From NCBI GenBank assembly GCA_937895975.1, contig CALBLG010000145.1, positions 1 to 24,628 of the forward strand: a stretch of 24,628 nt of DNA. The letters are read 5' to 3'. A program made the translations under genes and the position numbers. Below are positions 1 through 6,188 of this stretch, in pieces (position 1 is the first letter of the stretch; the number at the start of each line of letters is the position of its first letter). The stretch is from an uncultured Slackia sp. Its GTDB lineage: Bacteria; Actinomycetota; Coriobacteriia; Coriobacteriales; Eggerthellaceae. The notes under the pieces are model-generated. The model saw nothing but the letters and a program-made list of their open reading frames with translations. It had not been told where the DNA came from and searched no databases.

Positions 1-8
1 TTCCTCCT
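1..8 (-). promoter_or_regulatory. Ribosome binding site of a gene lying off the left edge
   Basis: Read on the minus strand these bases are AGGAGGAA, a near-perfect Shine-Dalgarno sequence. The start codon it serves would lie just outside the window, so a minus-strand gene diverging from map is inferred. Nothing of that gene is visible. Confidence 0.5.
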
Positions 9-74
9 GTCGTTGCCGAAGTTAGTGTAGTGCATCGCGGGCCAAACAGCACCAGGCATACAGTAACGGCACTT

Positions 75-93
75 CTCACTCCGCGACAGTGAG
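75..93. promoter_or_regulatory. Small hairpin or operator-like inverted repeat
   Basis: CTCACT and AGTGAG form a perfect 6-bp inverted repeat around a 7-nt centre. It lies in the divergent intergenic region about 70 nt from the off-edge ribosome binding site. It could be a dimeric repressor site or an RNA hairpin; no factor can be named. The rest of bases 1-412 holds the longer inverted repeat at 112-272 and a weak promoter candidate, with no convincing gene. Confidence 0.3.
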
Positions 94-111
94 CGTAAAC
101 GCAATTGTGCT

Positions 112-272
112 TAAAATATCCGAGATTGCTAGTTTTGTCCTCTTCCGTCGACCGCCATCATACTTGGCAGATAAACGAACTGGGAAAATAAGAGGCGACA
201 ATTGCCTCGATACGAGCTAAAGGCCAGAAAACCGCGATTGGAGAGGACAAAACTAGCAATCTTGGATATTTT
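112..272. repeat. Long imperfect inverted repeat flanking a short segment
   Basis: The left arm (112-145) and right arm (240-272) are near-perfect reverse complements over about 33 bp, sharing the core GATTGCTAGTTTTGTCCTCT with only a few mismatches. The enclosed segment of about 94 bp contains no gene but has a small hairpin (GAGGC/GCCTC near 192-207) and promoter-like A/T-rich words. Possible explanations are a miniature inverted-repeat transposable element, an invertible regulatory segment or a long RNA stem-loop. No obvious target-site duplication was seen at the ends. Confidence 0.6.
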
Positions 273-355
273 TGCCAACATTTCGTTCGCACACATTCGA
301 TTGAGGAAGTTACCCATAGCTTCCTTCTTGGCACTACGCCATCATGAATGAGCGG

Positions 356-361
356 TACAAT
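356..361 (+). promoter_or_regulatory. Possible -10 box for map
   Basis: TACAAT matches the TATAAT consensus at five of six positions. It would give a leader of about 45 nt before the chosen map start. The TTGGCA upstream at 328-333 resembles a -35 box, but the 22-bp spacing is too long, so the call is weak. Confidence 0.3.
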
Positions 362-412
362 GGCACGGAGCAAAACTGCGGTCCAGGCCGCACACGAGAA
401 ACGAGGATTGCA

Positions 413-1297
413 ATGTACGATGGCGAAGGCCAGCCCGGCCGCAACGACGAATGTTGGTGCGGCAGCGGCAAGAAATACAAGAAATGCCACTGGCAAACCG
501 ACGAGCGTTTGCAGGAGCTCTACGACAAGGGTTTCGAGGTGCCCACGCGCGACCTTTTGAAAGGCCCGGCCGACGTCGAGGCCATTAAGCGCAGCGCGGC
601 CGTGAACGTAGGCGTGCTCGACATGGTAGCCGAGCGCATCAAGCCAGGCATCACCACCGAAGAAATCGATAAGTGGATTTACGATTACACCATCGAACAC
701 GGCGGCACGCCTGCCGATTTGGGTTACGGCGGATTCCCGAAGAGCGTGTGCACGTCGATCAATGACGTGATTTGCCACGGCATCCCCTGCGAGGAAGATG
801 CGCTGAAAGAGGGCGACATCGTGAACGTCGACTGCTCCACCATCGTGGACGGCTATTACAGCGATTCGTCGCGCATGTTCTGCATCGGCGAGGTTTCACC
901 CGAGCGTCGCCGCCTGGTCGAGGAAACAAAAAAAGCCGTCGAAGCGGGCCTTGCCGCGATTAAGCCCTGGGGGCTTTTGGGCGATGTAGGCGCGGCCGTA
1001 AACGAATACGCCAAGGCCCAGGGCTATTCGGTGGTGCGCGAATACGGCGGGCACGGCTGCGGCTTCGAGTTTCACGAAGACCCGTTCGTGAGCTTCGTGA
1101 GCGAGCCCGGCACGGGCATGGTGCTGGTTCCCGGCATGACGTTCACCATCGAGCCCATGGTGAACGCGGGCGCACCCGACATCGATTCCAGCGACCCAAA
1201 CGGTTGGACCGTGCGCACGGCCGATGGCAGCGACACCGCCCAATGGGAAGTTCAGGTTTTGATTACCGAAGACGGGTATGAGCTGCTGAGCTGGTAG
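413..1297 (+). CDS. map: Methionine aminopeptidase type I with N-terminal SEC-C zinc motif
   Basis: Cytosolic metalloprotease that removes the initiator methionine from nascent proteins. The 294-residue product has the five expected metal ligands: D140 (VNVD), D151 (YYSD), H214 (GGHG), E247 (TIEP) and E279 (WEVQ), plus the substrate-side H122. Ahead of the catalytic fold is a SEC-C-type motif (C14, C16, C25, H26 in CWCGSGKKYKKCHW). That motif is known from SecA and some Map proteins and probably binds zinc and the ribosome or nascent chain. I chose the ATG at 413 because ACGAGGA lies just upstream and the SEC-C motif follows directly. The in-frame ATG at 344 has no ribosome binding site and would add 23 non-conserved residues. 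The gene is monocistronic and convergent with hypA. Identity is very secure. Confidence 0.95.
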   Translation: MYDGEGQPGRNDECWCGSGKKYKKCHWQTDERLQELYDKGFEVPTRDLLKGPADVEAIKRSAAVNVGVLDMVAERIKPGITTEEIDKWIYDYTIEHGGTPADLGYGGFPKSVCTSINDVICHGIPCEEDALKEGDIVNVDCSTIVDGYYSDSSRMFCIGEVSPERRRLVEETKKAVEAGLAAIKPWGLLGDVGAAVNEYAKAQGYSVVREYGGHGCGFEFHEDPFVSFVSEPGTGMVLVPGMTFTIEPMVNAGAPDIDSSDPNGWTVRTADGSDTAQWEVQVLITEDGYELLSW

Positions 1298-1320
1298 CTT
1301 TCCCGCCGCCGATGCCCACC

Positions 1321-1403
1321 GTGGTGGATGGCTGCATGCCCTGACCCTCACAACGTTCCAGGCGTTCGAGCCAGGGCACGCAGCCATCCACCACTTTTGT
1401 TTT
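1321..1403 (+). terminator. Long stem-loop terminator downstream of map
   Basis: Bases 1321-1343 and 1372-1394 are reverse complements over 23 bp with a single mismatch, separated by 28 nt. The T-rich run TTTTGTTTT follows. The shape fits an intrinsic terminator for map, though the stem is much longer than usual and could be a repeat element reused as a terminator. Between it and the next hairpin the word AGAAATTCC occurs twice (about 1414 and 1451). Confidence 0.6.
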
Positions 1404-1473
1404 CGGAGGCAGCAGAAATTCCGACCGAGCGCCTGAAACATTACGAAGGCAGAAATTCCCAATGCAGCCTCCC

Positions 1474-1504
1474 TAAAAACAAAGCGCCCCGCGGGGCGCT
1501 TTTC
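1474..1504. terminator. Bidirectional terminator between map and hypA
   Basis: AGCGCCCCG/CGGGGCGCT is a perfect GC-rich palindrome at 1483-1500. It has a T run on the plus side (1500-1503) and an A-rich run (AAAAACAAA) on the other, which is a T run on the minus strand. It sits between two convergent genes and directly abuts the hypA stop codon. Confidence 0.85.
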
Positions 1505-1876
1505 TTATGCTTCGTTTTCGTCGTTTTCGTCGGGAATATCGACTTCTATTGAGTCGATGCGCAGCTCTTTGCCTTGGATAAGGTCGGCGAATCCCCCGCA
1601 TTCGGGACACATCACATGGAACCGGTCGTGGGTGAATTCGTGACCGCATTCGACGCAGCGGCTCTTAGGCGGAACCATCGTGACGTCGAGCTTCGAGCCC
1701 GAAAACAGCGGATCGTTTTCCGTGATGGCTTCGTAGGCAAATGTAAGCGCGTCTTCAATGGCCTCGGTCATTTCACCCACGGAAAGCGACACCTTCAGCA
1801 CTTTGTCGGCATGGTTTGCCTCGGCAGCCTGGCGCACGCTGTCGACAACGCCGGTTATCAATCCCAATTCATGCAC
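1505..1876 (-). CDS. hypA: Hydrogenase/urease nickel incorporation metallochaperone HypA
   Basis: HypA delivers nickel during maturation of [NiFe] hydrogenases. The 123-residue product starts with MHE, whose N-terminal amine and His2 form the nickel site in this family. It carries the zinc domain with two CxxC pairs (C74/C77 and C90/C93). Length matches the family, and an acidic tail ends the protein. AGGAG lies about 10 nt before the ATG. It stands alone: no hypB or hydrogenase gene is in the window, so its target enzymes must be encoded elsewhere. A terminator separates it from tatC upstream, so it probably has its own promoter in the short gap. Confidence 0.92.
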   Translation of the reverse strand: MHELGLITGVVDSVRQAAEANHADKVLKVSLSVGEMTEAIEDALTFAYEAITENDPLFSGSKLDVTMVPPKSRCVECGHEFTHDRFHVMCPECGGFADLIQGKELRIDSIEVDIPDENDENEA

Positions 1877-1890
1877 GGAAAACTCCTTCC

Positions 1891-1928
1891 GATAAAAATC
1901 GAGCCAGGCTATACTCCTGGCTCGATTT
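1891..1928 (-). terminator. Intrinsic terminator of the tatA-tatC operon
   Basis: AAATCGAGCCAGG (1896-1908) and CCTGGCTCGATTT (1916-1928) form a perfect 13-bp stem with a 7-nt loop. On the minus strand it is followed by a short T run (ATTTTTATC). It lies between the tatC stop and the hypA start. Confidence 0.85.
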
Positions 1929-1949
1929 GATTCGACCTACGACTCTGGC

Positions 1950-2813
1950 CTAGTCGTCCAAGTCGAGGTGGTCTTTCAGCTTCTTCTTGGCCTTTTTCTT
2001 GGTTTCATCCCATTCGGCCGCGATTTCGGCATCTTCGGCCGCTTCGCGGGCCTCTTGCTCGGCGCGCTTCTTCACGCGGTTGCCAAGCACGATGCGGGCA
2101 ACCAGCAAGCTTGCCTCGTACAGCACGATCATGGCGCCAAACATCAGCAGCATGGTGACGGGCGAAGCGTCAGGCGTGGCCATAGCCGAGATAACCATGA
2201 GCACGATGTAGACCGTACGCCACGAGCTGCGAAGCTTCTTGTACGGAACGATGTCGAAAATAACCAGGTAGAACACGACGAGGGGCAGCTCGAACGCCAC
2301 GCCGAAGCACAGCTCGAAGTTGATGATGACATCGACCCACGATTTGGCGTCGGGCAGAATCTGCGCGAAGCCGCCGGCTTGGTCGGTGAGCCACTGCACG
2401 GCGGGGTTCAGAATGAACAGGTAGCAGAACACCGTGCCGAACATAAACAGGAACACGCCCACCGCAAACGTGGGGATGAACCATTTGCGCTCGCTGGGCT
2501 TAAGCGCCGGCAGGAAGAACGCGAGAACCTGCCACAAAATGATGGGCATGCACGCGACGACCGACGTCCACAGCGCAACCTTGAAGCGAATGGTGAACGA
2601 GCCGAACACGTCGAGCACATTGAGCACCACCATGCCGTCGTCGCCCTTCGGCAGGTAGTCGGCCACCGGAAGGCACATGAACTGGATGATGGTAGGCGTT
2701 GCCATGTAGAAGATGCACATAGCGATGAACAGCGACACCACGATGCGAACCAGGCGCATGCGCAGCTCGCCCAGGTGATCGAAAAGCGGCATTCGCGCCG
2801 GACCGATAGGCAT
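1950..2813 (-). CDS. tatC: Twin-arginine translocase subunit TatC
   Basis: Polytopic inner-membrane receptor for twin-arginine signal peptides, exporting folded and often cofactor-containing proteins. The 287-residue product has the conserved N-terminal HLGELRMRL motif, the FELP motif in the middle and about six hydrophobic segments. It ends in a long charged Lys/Glu/Asp-rich cytosolic tail. It starts 3 nt after the tatA stop, and its ribosome binding site GGAGG lies inside the end of tatA, so the two are translationally coupled. The pair fits an anaerobe exporting metalloenzymes, although no substrate gene is nearby. Confidence 0.95.
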   Translation of the reverse strand: MPIGPARMPLFDHLGELRMRLVRIVVSLFIAMCIFYMATPTIIQFMCLPVADYLPKGDDGMVVLNVLDVFGSFTIRFKVALWTSVVACMPIILWQVLAFFLPALKPSERKWFIPTFAVGVFLFMFGTVFCYLFILNPAVQWLTDQAGGFAQILPDAKSWVDVIINFELCFGVAFELPLVVFYLVIFDIVPYKKLRSSWRTVYIVLMVISAMATPDASPVTMLLMFGAMIVLYEASLLVARIVLGNRVKKRAEQEAREAAEDAEIAAEWDETKKKAKKKLKDHLDLDD

Positions 2814-2816
2814 GGG

Positions 2817-3575
2817 TTATTCCTCCTTCTGGGCCGCGTCAGATTCGGCGGCTTCGGCCGGGCGGCGCTTCTTTTTTTTCGCAGGCTTCGCGCTGCCCAT
2901 GATTTCATCGACAAGCGCGTCATCGGCGGCGCGCTCGGCCTCAGTTTCGGCTTGGGCCTTTTCGGAGGCCTCTTGACGCGCGGCCATCACCTTTTCATGC
3001 ACGGTGGCAGGCTTGGTGGCAGCGGCCAGTTGCTCGGCCTTCGTTTTCGCGTCGGCGGCGGTTGCGCCTGCGGCCGATGCTGCCCGGACGGCCTTTGCCG
3101 CCTCGGCGTTCAGCGCAGCGTTCGCGGCCGTTGCGGCGGCCACGCCAGCGGCGGCATCGACGGGCTTTGCCTCGGCGGCGGCCCGCTCGGCCTCCTTCTT
3201 GGCCTCCTTGGCAGCTTCGGCCTCTTTCGCCGCCTCGGCGCGCACCTCTTTGGCGGCTTCCGACGCAGCCTCGCGCTTCTTTTTGTCGGCCCGTTCCTTG
3301 TCGTATTTCGCCTTGCGCGACGCGAACGACTCTTTTTTCTCGATCTTCTGCTTGTTTTCCTTATCGATTTGTTCCATCGGGTTTTTGACGGAATCGTCGG
3401 TCAGGGGATCGTAAATCTCGGTCTTCACGACCTTATTCATTTCGTCCTGGGCGCTGCGGAACTTCGAAATCGCCTTGCCAACGGTTTTCGCGATGGCGGG
3501 CAATTTGTCGGGTCCGAAAATCAGGAAGCCGAACAGGAGAATGAGGAAGAGCTCTGTTCCACCGATACCAAACAC
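2817..3575 (-). CDS. tatA: Twin-arginine translocase TatA/TatB-family subunit with a long charged tail
   Basis: Single-span Tat component that assembles with TatC to form the pore. Residues 1-25 (MFGIGGTELFLILLFGFLIF then GPDKLP) hold the membrane helix with the polar E8 and the FGP hinge. An amphipathic helix follows to about residue 50. I chose the GTG at 3575 because GGAAAGG precedes it at good distance and the product then begins exactly at the family N-terminus. In-frame upstream ATGs would add about 48 unrelated residues. The 252-residue protein is far longer than usual TatA: residues from about 90 onward are Ala/Glu/Lys-rich, low-complexity and probably coiled coil. TatA and TatB cannot be told apart with confidence; E8 and the FGP sequence are compatible with either. 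Confidence 0.88.
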   Translation of the reverse strand: MFGIGGTELFLILLFGFLIFGPDKLPAIAKTVGKAISKFRSAQDEMNKVVKTEIYDPLTDDSVKNPMEQIDKENKQKIEKKESFASRKAKYDKERADKKKREAASEAAKEVRAEAAKEAEAAKEAKKEAERAAAEAKPVDAAAGVAAATAANAALNAEAAKAVRAASAAGATAADAKTKAEQLAAATKPATVHEKVMAARQEASEKAQAETEAERAADDALVDEIMGSAKPAKKKKRRPAEAAESDAAQKEE

Positions 3576-3603
3576 GGGACGACCTTTCCATTCGTGCAAA
3601 CAA

Positions 3604-3628
3604 CCGTGCCATCTTATCACACGCACGG
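3604..3628 (-). promoter_or_regulatory. Candidate promoter of tatA-tatC
   Basis: On the minus strand TGATAAGAT (3611-3619) has the form of an extended -10 box (TGnTAnnnT), about 36 nt before the tatA start codon. It sits inside a 6-bp inverted repeat, CCGTGC/GCACGG (3604-3609 and 3623-3628), which might be an operator. No good -35 box was found. Confidence 0.35.
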
Positions 3629-3724
3629 GCGGCCCCGCCGCGCAAGAGGGTGCGAAAGCCCCTCCATATCGAACCCACTCCGCCCACAAATTCAGTTCAC
3701 GTTTTGTCCATATTCGCACATAGA

Positions 3725-3761
3725 CACAAAGAAAGCCCCTTCCTTATTGAAGGAAGGGGCT
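3725..3761 (-). terminator. Intrinsic terminator of the amtB-glnB operon
   Basis: AGCCCCTTCCTT and AAGGAAGGGGCT form a perfect 12-bp stem around a 4-nt loop (3734-3761). On the minus strand the T-rich TTCTTTGTG follows. It lies downstream of glnB, beyond the structured repeat element. The 3576-3733 stretch contains only the tatA promoter region. Confidence 0.8.
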
Positions 3762-3779
3762 GATTCGTTCGCGCTAAAG

Positions 3780-3970
3780 TCAGCGAGCGGTAATCTGGCG
3801 AGTCGGATTGGCCTGAAAGGGGAGCGACGCGTACTTCGGTACGCGAGCGATGTTGAACATGCCTTAATGGCATGTTCAACTCAAACTTCAGCGCCCGAGC
3901 GGGCGCAAACCGGCCGCCAGATTGCCGCGCAGCGTCGGCGGTTGGCGCCGTTCGGCAGAACGGCGCAACC
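3780..3970. repeat. Structured intergenic element, copy 1 (possible ncRNA)
   Basis: This element is homologous to the one at 5984-6188. A 14-bp main stem pairs 3787-3800 with 3915-3928. A bulged A (3801), five more pairs, a 1x1 mismatch and three pairs follow. Enclosed are three hairpins: CGCGTAC-TTCG-GTACGC (3828-3845), a 12-bp stem (3852-3880) and GCGCCC-GAGC-GGGCGC (3891-3906). A separate hairpin GGTT(g)GCGCCGTTC/GAACGGCGCAACC closes the element (3940-3970). The two non-Watson-Crick pairs in the main stem are T:G on the plus strand, and the cUUCGg tetraloop is also plus-sense. If it is an RNA, it is probably plus-strand, antisense to the flanking glnB. It lies 41 nt after the glnB stop. 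Confidence 0.65.
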
Positions 3971-4011
3971 TATACGTGTTACATGCCTAGAGCGTTTAGC
4001 GCATAACCAAT

Positions 4012-4350
4012 CTACACGGCTTCGACGCCGCTCTCGCCGGTGCGGATGCGGATGACCTGCTCGATGGGCGATACGAAAATCTTGCCATCGCCCACCTCGC
4101 CGGTGCGCGCCGTCTCGCAGATCAGCTTCACCGTGGAATCGACCTTGTCGTCTTCGACGACCACCGTGAGCATAATCTTCGGCAGCATGTTCACGATAAC
4201 TTCACTGCCGCGGTAGTACTCTTTCCAGCCGTGCTGGTTGCCGCAGCCCTGAACCTGGCTGATAGTCATGCCCTTAATGCCGGCCTCGAGGAATGCATCC
4301 TTGAGCGCTTCGAGCTTCGCCGGACGCACAATGGCTTCAATCTTCTTCAT
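4012..4350 (-). CDS. glnB: PII nitrogen-regulatory signal protein lacking Tyr51
   Basis: PII trimers sense ATP/ADP and 2-oxoglutarate, and when encoded next to amtB they typically plug the ammonium channel. The 112-residue product has the family length, Q39, K58, R101 and R103 for ligand binding, and the C-terminal VIRIRTGE signature. The T-loop reads GWKEYYRGSEV. Position 51, the Tyr modified by uridylylation or adenylylation in many bacteria, is Val here; Y46 and S49 are present. It follows amtB with a 39-nt gap and an AGGAG-type ribosome binding site, so it is the second gene of the operon. It is of GlnK type by context. Confidence 0.93.
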   Translation of the reverse strand: MKKIEAIVRPAKLEALKDAFLEAGIKGMTISQVQGCGNQHGWKEYYRGSEVIVNMLPKIMLTVVVEDDKVDSTVKLICETARTGEVGDGKIFVSPIEQVIRIRTGESGVEAV

Positions 4351-4389
4351 CGACGTGCTCCTTTCAATTCGAATCGAATTCCCAAAGAT

Positions 4390-5664
4390 TTAGTCAAGGC
4401 CGTTGAAGGCGGGGTAGGCGCTCTCACCGTGCTCGCGGGCGTCGAGGCCTTCGGCCTCCTCCTCGGCAGAGACGCGCAGGCTGCCCTTGAAGATGACCTT
4501 GATGACCAGGCCGATGATGATGGACATCACGGCAACGAAGGCGATGGTGATGAGGATGCCCTCGATCTGCGCGATGAGCAGCGTGGGGTCGCCGGTGTAC
4601 AGCAGACCGCCGAAATCGGTCCAAGACAGGTCGGGCACGCAGAAGATGCCGGTGAGCACGCCGCCAACCATACCACCGATACCGTGGCAGCCGAAAGCGT
4701 CAAGCGCGTCGTCGTAACCGAGCTTGGGCTTGAGGAACGCCATGGCCGAGTAGCAGATGGGCGAAACGATGAGGCCCATGACGATAGCGGCCCACACATC
4801 CACGAAGCCTGCAGCCGGGGTGATGACGACCAGGCCGGCGACGATGCCGGTGCAAGCGCCGACGAGCGTCGCCTTGCCGGTGCGGATGCGCTCAACGAGC
4901 ATCCAGGAAACCATAGCAGCGGCCGGGGCAACCATGGTATTCAGGAACGCCAGCGCGGCAACGCCGTCGGAAGCGAAGGCGGAAGCGCCGTTGAAGCCGA
5001 ACCAACCGAACCACAGAAGCGAAGCGCCCAAAACCACGAACGGAATGTTGTGCGGACGATAGCTCATCATGCCATAGCCGCGGCGCTTGCCCAAAAGCAC
5101 GCACAAAATCAAGCCCGTAAGACCAGAAGAGATGTGAACGACGTCGCCGCCAGCGAAGTCGAGCGCGCCGATGGTATCGCCGATCAGCGAACCGTCGCCG
5201 CCCCACACCATGTGGGCAAGCGGAGCGTAAACGAGCAACAGCCAGATGGAAACGAACGCCAGCACCGCGCCGAACTTCATGCGACCGGCAAGCGAGCCGG
5301 TGATGATGGCGATGGTGATAATGGCAAACGCGGCCTGGAACGCCACGTCAACGAGCACCGGATAGGTGTCGTGCGACAGCGCCAGCTCGTCGCCGTTCAG
5401 AAGGTTGTCGAGCAACCCCTGGCAGAAAATCTGGTCGAAACCGCCGAAGAACGGGATGGACCCGTCTCCGCCGTATGCGAACGACCAGCCCGCGACGATC
5501 CACAGCACCGCCACCACGCCGATAACCGCGATGGACATGAACATGGTGTTCAGCACGTTCTTGCGACGCGAAAGGCCGCCATAGAAAAATGCCAGGGCGG
5601 GTGTCATCAAGAACACCAGCATTGCGCCCAGAATCATGAATGCGGTAGTACCCGTATCAAACAT
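4390..5664 (-). CDS. amtB: Ammonium transporter AmtB
   Basis: Trimeric membrane channel for ammonium uptake. The 424-residue product has about eleven hydrophobic segments and the pore twin histidines H177 (GGDVVHISSG) and H327 (DAFGCHGIGG). It also has the AFFYGGL and FGFNGAS family signatures. The cytosolic tail is acidic (SAEEEAEGLDAREHGE) and is where PII would dock. AAGGGAG precedes the ATG. It is the first gene of the amtB-glnB operon, behind a long GlnR-type array, so induction under nitrogen limitation is expected. Confidence 0.96.
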   Translation of the reverse strand: MFDTGTTAFMILGAMLVFLMTPALAFFYGGLSRRKNVLNTMFMSIAVIGVVAVLWIVAGWSFAYGGDGSIPFFGGFDQIFCQGLLDNLLNGDELALSHDTYPVLVDVAFQAAFAIITIAIITGSLAGRMKFGAVLAFVSIWLLLVYAPLAHMVWGGDGSLIGDTIGALDFAGGDVVHISSGLTGLILCVLLGKRRGYGMMSYRPHNIPFVVLGASLLWFGWFGFNGASAFASDGVAALAFLNTMVAPAAAMVSWMLVERIRTGKATLVGACTGIVAGLVVITPAAGFVDVWAAIVMGLIVSPICYSAMAFLKPKLGYDDALDAFGCHGIGGMVGGVLTGIFCVPDLSWTDFGGLLYTGDPTLLIAQIEGILITIAFVAVMSIIIGLVIKVIFKGSLRVSAEEEAEGLDAREHGESAYPAFNGLD

Positions 5665-5813
5665 GATTGCTCCCTTCTTCCGGCGGGCGCGATGGTTGCC
5701 GTTTGCGGAGCGGCCGTTCCCCTGGACTTTCCGAAATGTGGCTCGCGAAACCGTCTTCCGAAATGGCCTCTCCGCACGCGGCGCTTTGCGCGCCCCATGG
5801 ATATGACTTCTCC
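5665..5813 (-). promoter_or_regulatory. Untranslated leader of amtB
   Basis: About 145 nt separate the predicted transcription start from the amtB ATG. No convincing gene lies here. A 10-bp direct repeat, CATTTCGGAA on the minus strand, occurs at 5729-5738 and 5756-5765. A short GCGC-AAA-GCGC hairpin lies near 5785. Nothing matches a riboswitch class I recognise. Confidence 0.35.
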
Positions 5814-5819
5814 ATTATG
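5814..5819 (-). promoter_or_regulatory. -10 box of the amtB promoter
   Basis: CATAAT on the minus strand matches TATAAT at five of six positions. The -35 position is occupied by a GAAAC half-site (5836-5840) of the GlnR-type array, with no -35 consensus. This is what an activator-dependent promoter should look like. Confidence 0.5.
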
Positions 5820-5824
5820 GGAAG

Positions 5825-5915
5825 GAAACACGGGCGAAACGGGAGCATCGGCGCAAGTTAACGGTCGAAAAACGGAGCCGTAACAAGCGCGAAACGGGCG
5901 TTACAGGGGCGAAAT
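5825..5915. promoter_or_regulatory. GlnR-type binding array upstream of amtB
   Basis: Read on the plus strand, half-sites start at 5825 (GAAAC), 5836 (GAAAC), 5858 (TTAAC), 5869 (AAAAC), 5880 (GTAAC) and 5891 (GAAAC), all on an 11-bp register; the 5847 position is degenerate. A second phase holds GTTAC (5900) and GAAAT (5911), also 11 bp apart. This matches the actinobacterial GlnR box gTnAC-n6-GaAAC repeated several times. The regulator encoded at 6189-6863 is the obvious ligand. That the sites bind GlnR is inferred from the pattern and context. Confidence 0.75.
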
Positions 5916-5921
5916 ATCGAG

Positions 5922-5973
5922 GTAATAAAAAGGAAATAAAGCAGGGTGCGAGCGAATGAGGGCTATCGCACCC
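5922..5973 (-). terminator. Terminator of the glnA-glnR operon
   Basis: GGGTGCGA (5944-5951) and TCGCACCC (5966-5973) form an 8-bp stem. On the minus strand it is followed by the T-rich tract TGCTTTATTTCCTTTTTATT. It lies downstream of glnR, beyond the structured element, and just upstream of the amtB GlnR-type array. Confidence 0.6.
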
Positions 5974-5983
5974 GCACCAAAAA

Positions 5984-6188
5984 TCAGCAAAAGGCCCCTG
6001 GCGAGCCGAGTTGCCTTGATCGAAAATGCCAGTGACATTTTCAATGCCTCGCTCCCGCGCCCGAGCGGGCGCATCCGGCAAAGCCGGATTACGCAGTTCG
6101 GTACGCAATCGACGATTGAAAGGCAAATCGGCCGCCAGGGGCCTTTGCAGCGTCGGCGGTTAGCGCCGTCCACCAGAACGGCGCAACC
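5984..6188. repeat. Structured intergenic element, copy 2 (possible ncRNA)
   Basis: Second member of the family described at 3780-3970. The main stem pairs AAAGGCCCCTGGCG (5990-6003) with 6133-6146. The bulged A (6004), a five-pair helix, a 1x1 mismatch and TTGCCTT/AAGGCAA follow. Interior hairpins are GAAAATG/CATTTTC (6022-6042), GCGCCC-GAGC-GGGCGC (6057-6072, identical to copy 1) and ATCCGGC-AAA-GCCGGAT (6073-6089). The closing hairpin GGTT(a)GCGCCGT/ACGGCGCAACC ends at 6188, directly against the glnR stop codon. The outer stem differs from copy 1 at seven of its first eight pairs, yet nearly every change is compensated. Confidence 0.65.

Noticed and set aside
129..317. A 62-codon minus-strand open frame in the left intergenic region
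   Set aside because: It overlaps the inverted repeat, lacks a ribosome binding site, and its start lies near the likely map promoter; composition is not gene-like.
1968..4055. A 695-codon plus-strand open frame opposite hypA-tatC-tatA
   Set aside because: Its translation is His/Arg/Gly-rich with no family features, it has no ribosome binding site, and it lies wholly opposite well-supported tat genes and structured intergenic DNA. It is a by-product of GC-rich codon bias.
5634..5831. A possible regulatory small peptide in the amtB leader
   Set aside because: An ATG-started frame of about 54-65 codons runs into amtB in another frame, but there is no ribosome binding site and the Arg-rich product has no recognisable pattern.
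4231..5883. A 550-codon plus-strand open frame opposite amtB
   Set aside because: It mirrors the amtB coding sequence and extends through the GlnR-type array; no domain or start signal supports it.
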